Assembly: GCA_021604825.1 (NCBI GenBank)
Contig: BQJS01000253.1
Location: 1-5,407, forward strand
DNA length: 5,407 nt
Origin: Phycisphaerae bacterium
GTDB lineage: Bacteria; Planctomycetota; Phycisphaerae; UBA1845
Reading direction: 5' to 3'
The notes below the pieces were generated by a model. That model worked only from the letters and a program-made list of their open reading frames with translations. It did no database searches and had not been told where the DNA came from. Made by a program: the position numbers and the translations under genes. Position 1 is the first letter of the stretch; each line of letters begins with the position of its first letter. Shown here in pieces: positions 4,600-5,407 of this stretch.

Positions 4600-5148
4600 A
4601 TGGGTGCCGATGCGCTGGAGCGGGCTCAGCAGACTTTTGTTCGACGTTGGGGTGAGATGGGAGCCACCTGGGGCATCAGTCGCACGATGGCCGAAGTCCA
4701 CGCCCTGCTCTTTATCACCGGTGATCCGCTTTGCACCGACGACATCATGCAGATGCTGCAAATCTCGCGCGGCAATGCCAGCATGAACCTGCGGCAACTC
4801 GTTAACTGGGGGCTCATCCGCCGCACGCACCTGCGTGGCGATCGCAAGGAGTACTTCATCAGCGACCTCGATACCTGGCAGATGTTCGAAACCATCACCC
4901 GCGAACGTCGTCGCCGCGAAGTCGGGCCGATCATTGACACGCTCAAGCAATGTCGATCGGACCTCGCTGGCGATACTCCGAAACTCGAAAAGGAACGCCA
5001 GCAAAAAGCGGCTGACTGCGACAAGAAGCTGCAAGACATGCTCGACTTCATCAACACGCTCGACGTCATGCTCGATGCGGTGCTTTCGTCGGGTAGTGAG
5101 CAGATCGGGATGCTGTCTGCGGCGATTAGCAGCACGGTTAAACGCTAA
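4600..5148 (+). CDS. GbsR/MarR-family transcriptional regulator
   Basis: This 182-aa cytoplasmic winged-helix DNA-binding protein belongs to the GbsR branch of the MarR superfamily (COG1510 type). ATG at 4600 is preceded by AAAGGA with a six-base gap; a TTG at 4585 would swallow that site. The N-terminal family signature reads FVRRWGEMGATWGISRTMA (13-31), then HALLFITGDPLCTDDIM (34-50). The recognition helix is ISRGNASMNLRQLVNWG (55-71), and the wing is HLRGDRKEYF (77-86). Residues about 100-160 are charged and helical (RERRRREVG, KLEKERQQKAADCDKKLQ) and probably form the coiled-coil dimer arm; the last 20 residues are Ser-rich. The name comes from Bacillus GbsR, a choline-responsive repressor of glycine betaine synthesis; no betaine genes are visible here, so the target is unknown. 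It is divergent from padR and convergent with hemL. Confidence 0.92.
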   Translation: MGADALERAQQTFVRRWGEMGATWGISRTMAEVHALLFITGDPLCTDDIMQMLQISRGNASMNLRQLVNWGLIRRTHLRGDRKEYFISDLDTWQMFETITRERRRREVGPIIDTLKQCRSDLAGDTPKLEKERQQKAADCDKKLQDMLDFINTLDVMLDAVLSSGSEQIGMLSAAISSTVKR

Positions 5149-5159
5149 GCTTGGCAACC

Positions 5160-5186
5160 CGTAGGTTGGGCCGTGCCCACCCTACG
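5160..5186. terminator. Hairpin between convergent genes, overlapping the hemL stop (dispersed-repeat type)
   Basis: The arms 5160-5170 and 5176-5186 pair at 10 of 11 positions (T5166/C5180 mismatched) around CCGTG. It lies 12 bases after the GbsR-type gene and includes the hemL stop codon (5182-5184). It could end both convergent transcripts, though neither side has a clear T-run. The GTAGG...GGGC...GCCCACCCTAC form resembles palindromic repeats seen dispersed in many genomes. Confidence 0.5.
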
Positions 5187-5407
5187 TTGCGCATTCTTGC
5201 AGCGATTCATCGACGGCTTTGATGGTCTCATCGATCGCGTCATCATCATGGGCAGTCGAAACGAACCACGCTTCCATCGAACTCGGTGGTAAGTGAATGC
5301 CGCGTTTGAGCATCGCGTGAAAAAACTTCGCGAACCGTGCTGCATCGCAAGCTTTCGCCTCTTCGAAATTGGTGACCGAATCACGTCCGAAGAACAAAGT
5401 CAGCATC
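5182..5407 (-). CDS. hemL: Glutamate-1-semialdehyde 2,1-aminomutase, C-terminal part (gene continues past right edge)
   Basis: These last 75 or so codons match the C-terminal domain of HemL, the pyridoxal-phosphate enzyme that turns glutamate-1-semialdehyde into 5-aminolevulinate in the C5 route of tetrapyrrole (heme) synthesis in the cytoplasm. The recognisable segments are MLTLFF at the edge, [12 protein letters not shown], the highly typical [34 protein letters not shown] and the final [10 protein letters not shown] helix, ending with TAG at 5184-5182. The active-site lysine and cofactor-binding core lie outside the window. The stop codon sits inside a hairpin shared with the convergent regulator gene. 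Class III aminotransferases share this fold, but the FFHAML-RG-LPPS-E-FVS pattern is specific for HemL. Confidence 0.9.
   Translation of the reverse strand, partial: MLTLFFGRDSVTNFEEAKACDAARFAKFFHAMLKRGIHLPPSSMEAWFVSTAHDDDAIDETIKAVDESLQECAT

Noticed and set aside
4594..5157. 187-codon minus-strand open frame antisense to the GbsR-type gene
   Set aside because: It is a shadow of a clear family member on the plus strand.
1..5407. CRISPR arrays, tRNA or rRNA genes, insertion-sequence ends
   Set aside because: I saw no regularly spaced repeats, cloverleaf sequences, rRNA motifs or transposase remnants in the window.

Overview
The window looks like bacterial chromosome of roughly 50-60% GC. A planctomycete-like source is suggested by the mix of a secreted PafA-type phosphatase, a sigma-54 activator with a Fis-type DNA-binding end and a GbsR-family regulator, but this is an inference from gene style; no rRNA or other decisive marker is present. 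Both edges cut genes: a PafA-like alkaline phosphatase (1-311, minus) on the left and the end of hemL (5182-5407, minus) on the right.

Region by region: (1) 1-311 is the N-terminal part of the secreted phosphatase, with a possible promoter at 405-432. (2) 312-934 holds no gene I can support, only small hairpins at 604-655. (3) 935-2467 (plus) encodes a bacterial enhancer-binding protein: degenerate receiver, sigma-54 AAA+ domain with intact GAFTGA, Fis-type HTH. (4) 2468-2900 is a dense control region with a palindromic repeat, three TGCAC/GTGCA half-site pairs and a good -24/-12 (sigma-54) promoter at 2835-2849. (5) 2901-3194 (plus) is a small protein of unknown function, followed by a long 3' untranslated stretch and a strong intrinsic terminator (3344-3393). 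(6) 3548-4433 (minus) is a lower-GC two-gene operon: a small PadR-family regulator overlapping by 11 nt a 198-aa protein with a HEPN-like RNNLVH motif and a C-terminal FLGDLLEE segment. Its promoter is near consensus and carries a perfect palindrome over the -10 box. (7) 4600-5148 (plus) is a GbsR/MarR-type regulator, convergent with hemL, with a hairpin between them that includes the hemL stop codon.

Two units may be worth attention as systems. The first is a self-contained sigma-54 circuit: activator gene, NtrC-like enhancer half-sites, -24/-12 promoter, one small target gene and a terminator, all within about 2.5 kb. The activator's receiver has lost the phosphorylation residues, so it is probably not driven by ordinary phosphorelay. 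The second is the PadR plus HEPN-like cassette, which has the size, compactness, autoregulatory look and atypical composition of a mobile stress or defence module. Both interpretations are inferences from sequence alone.
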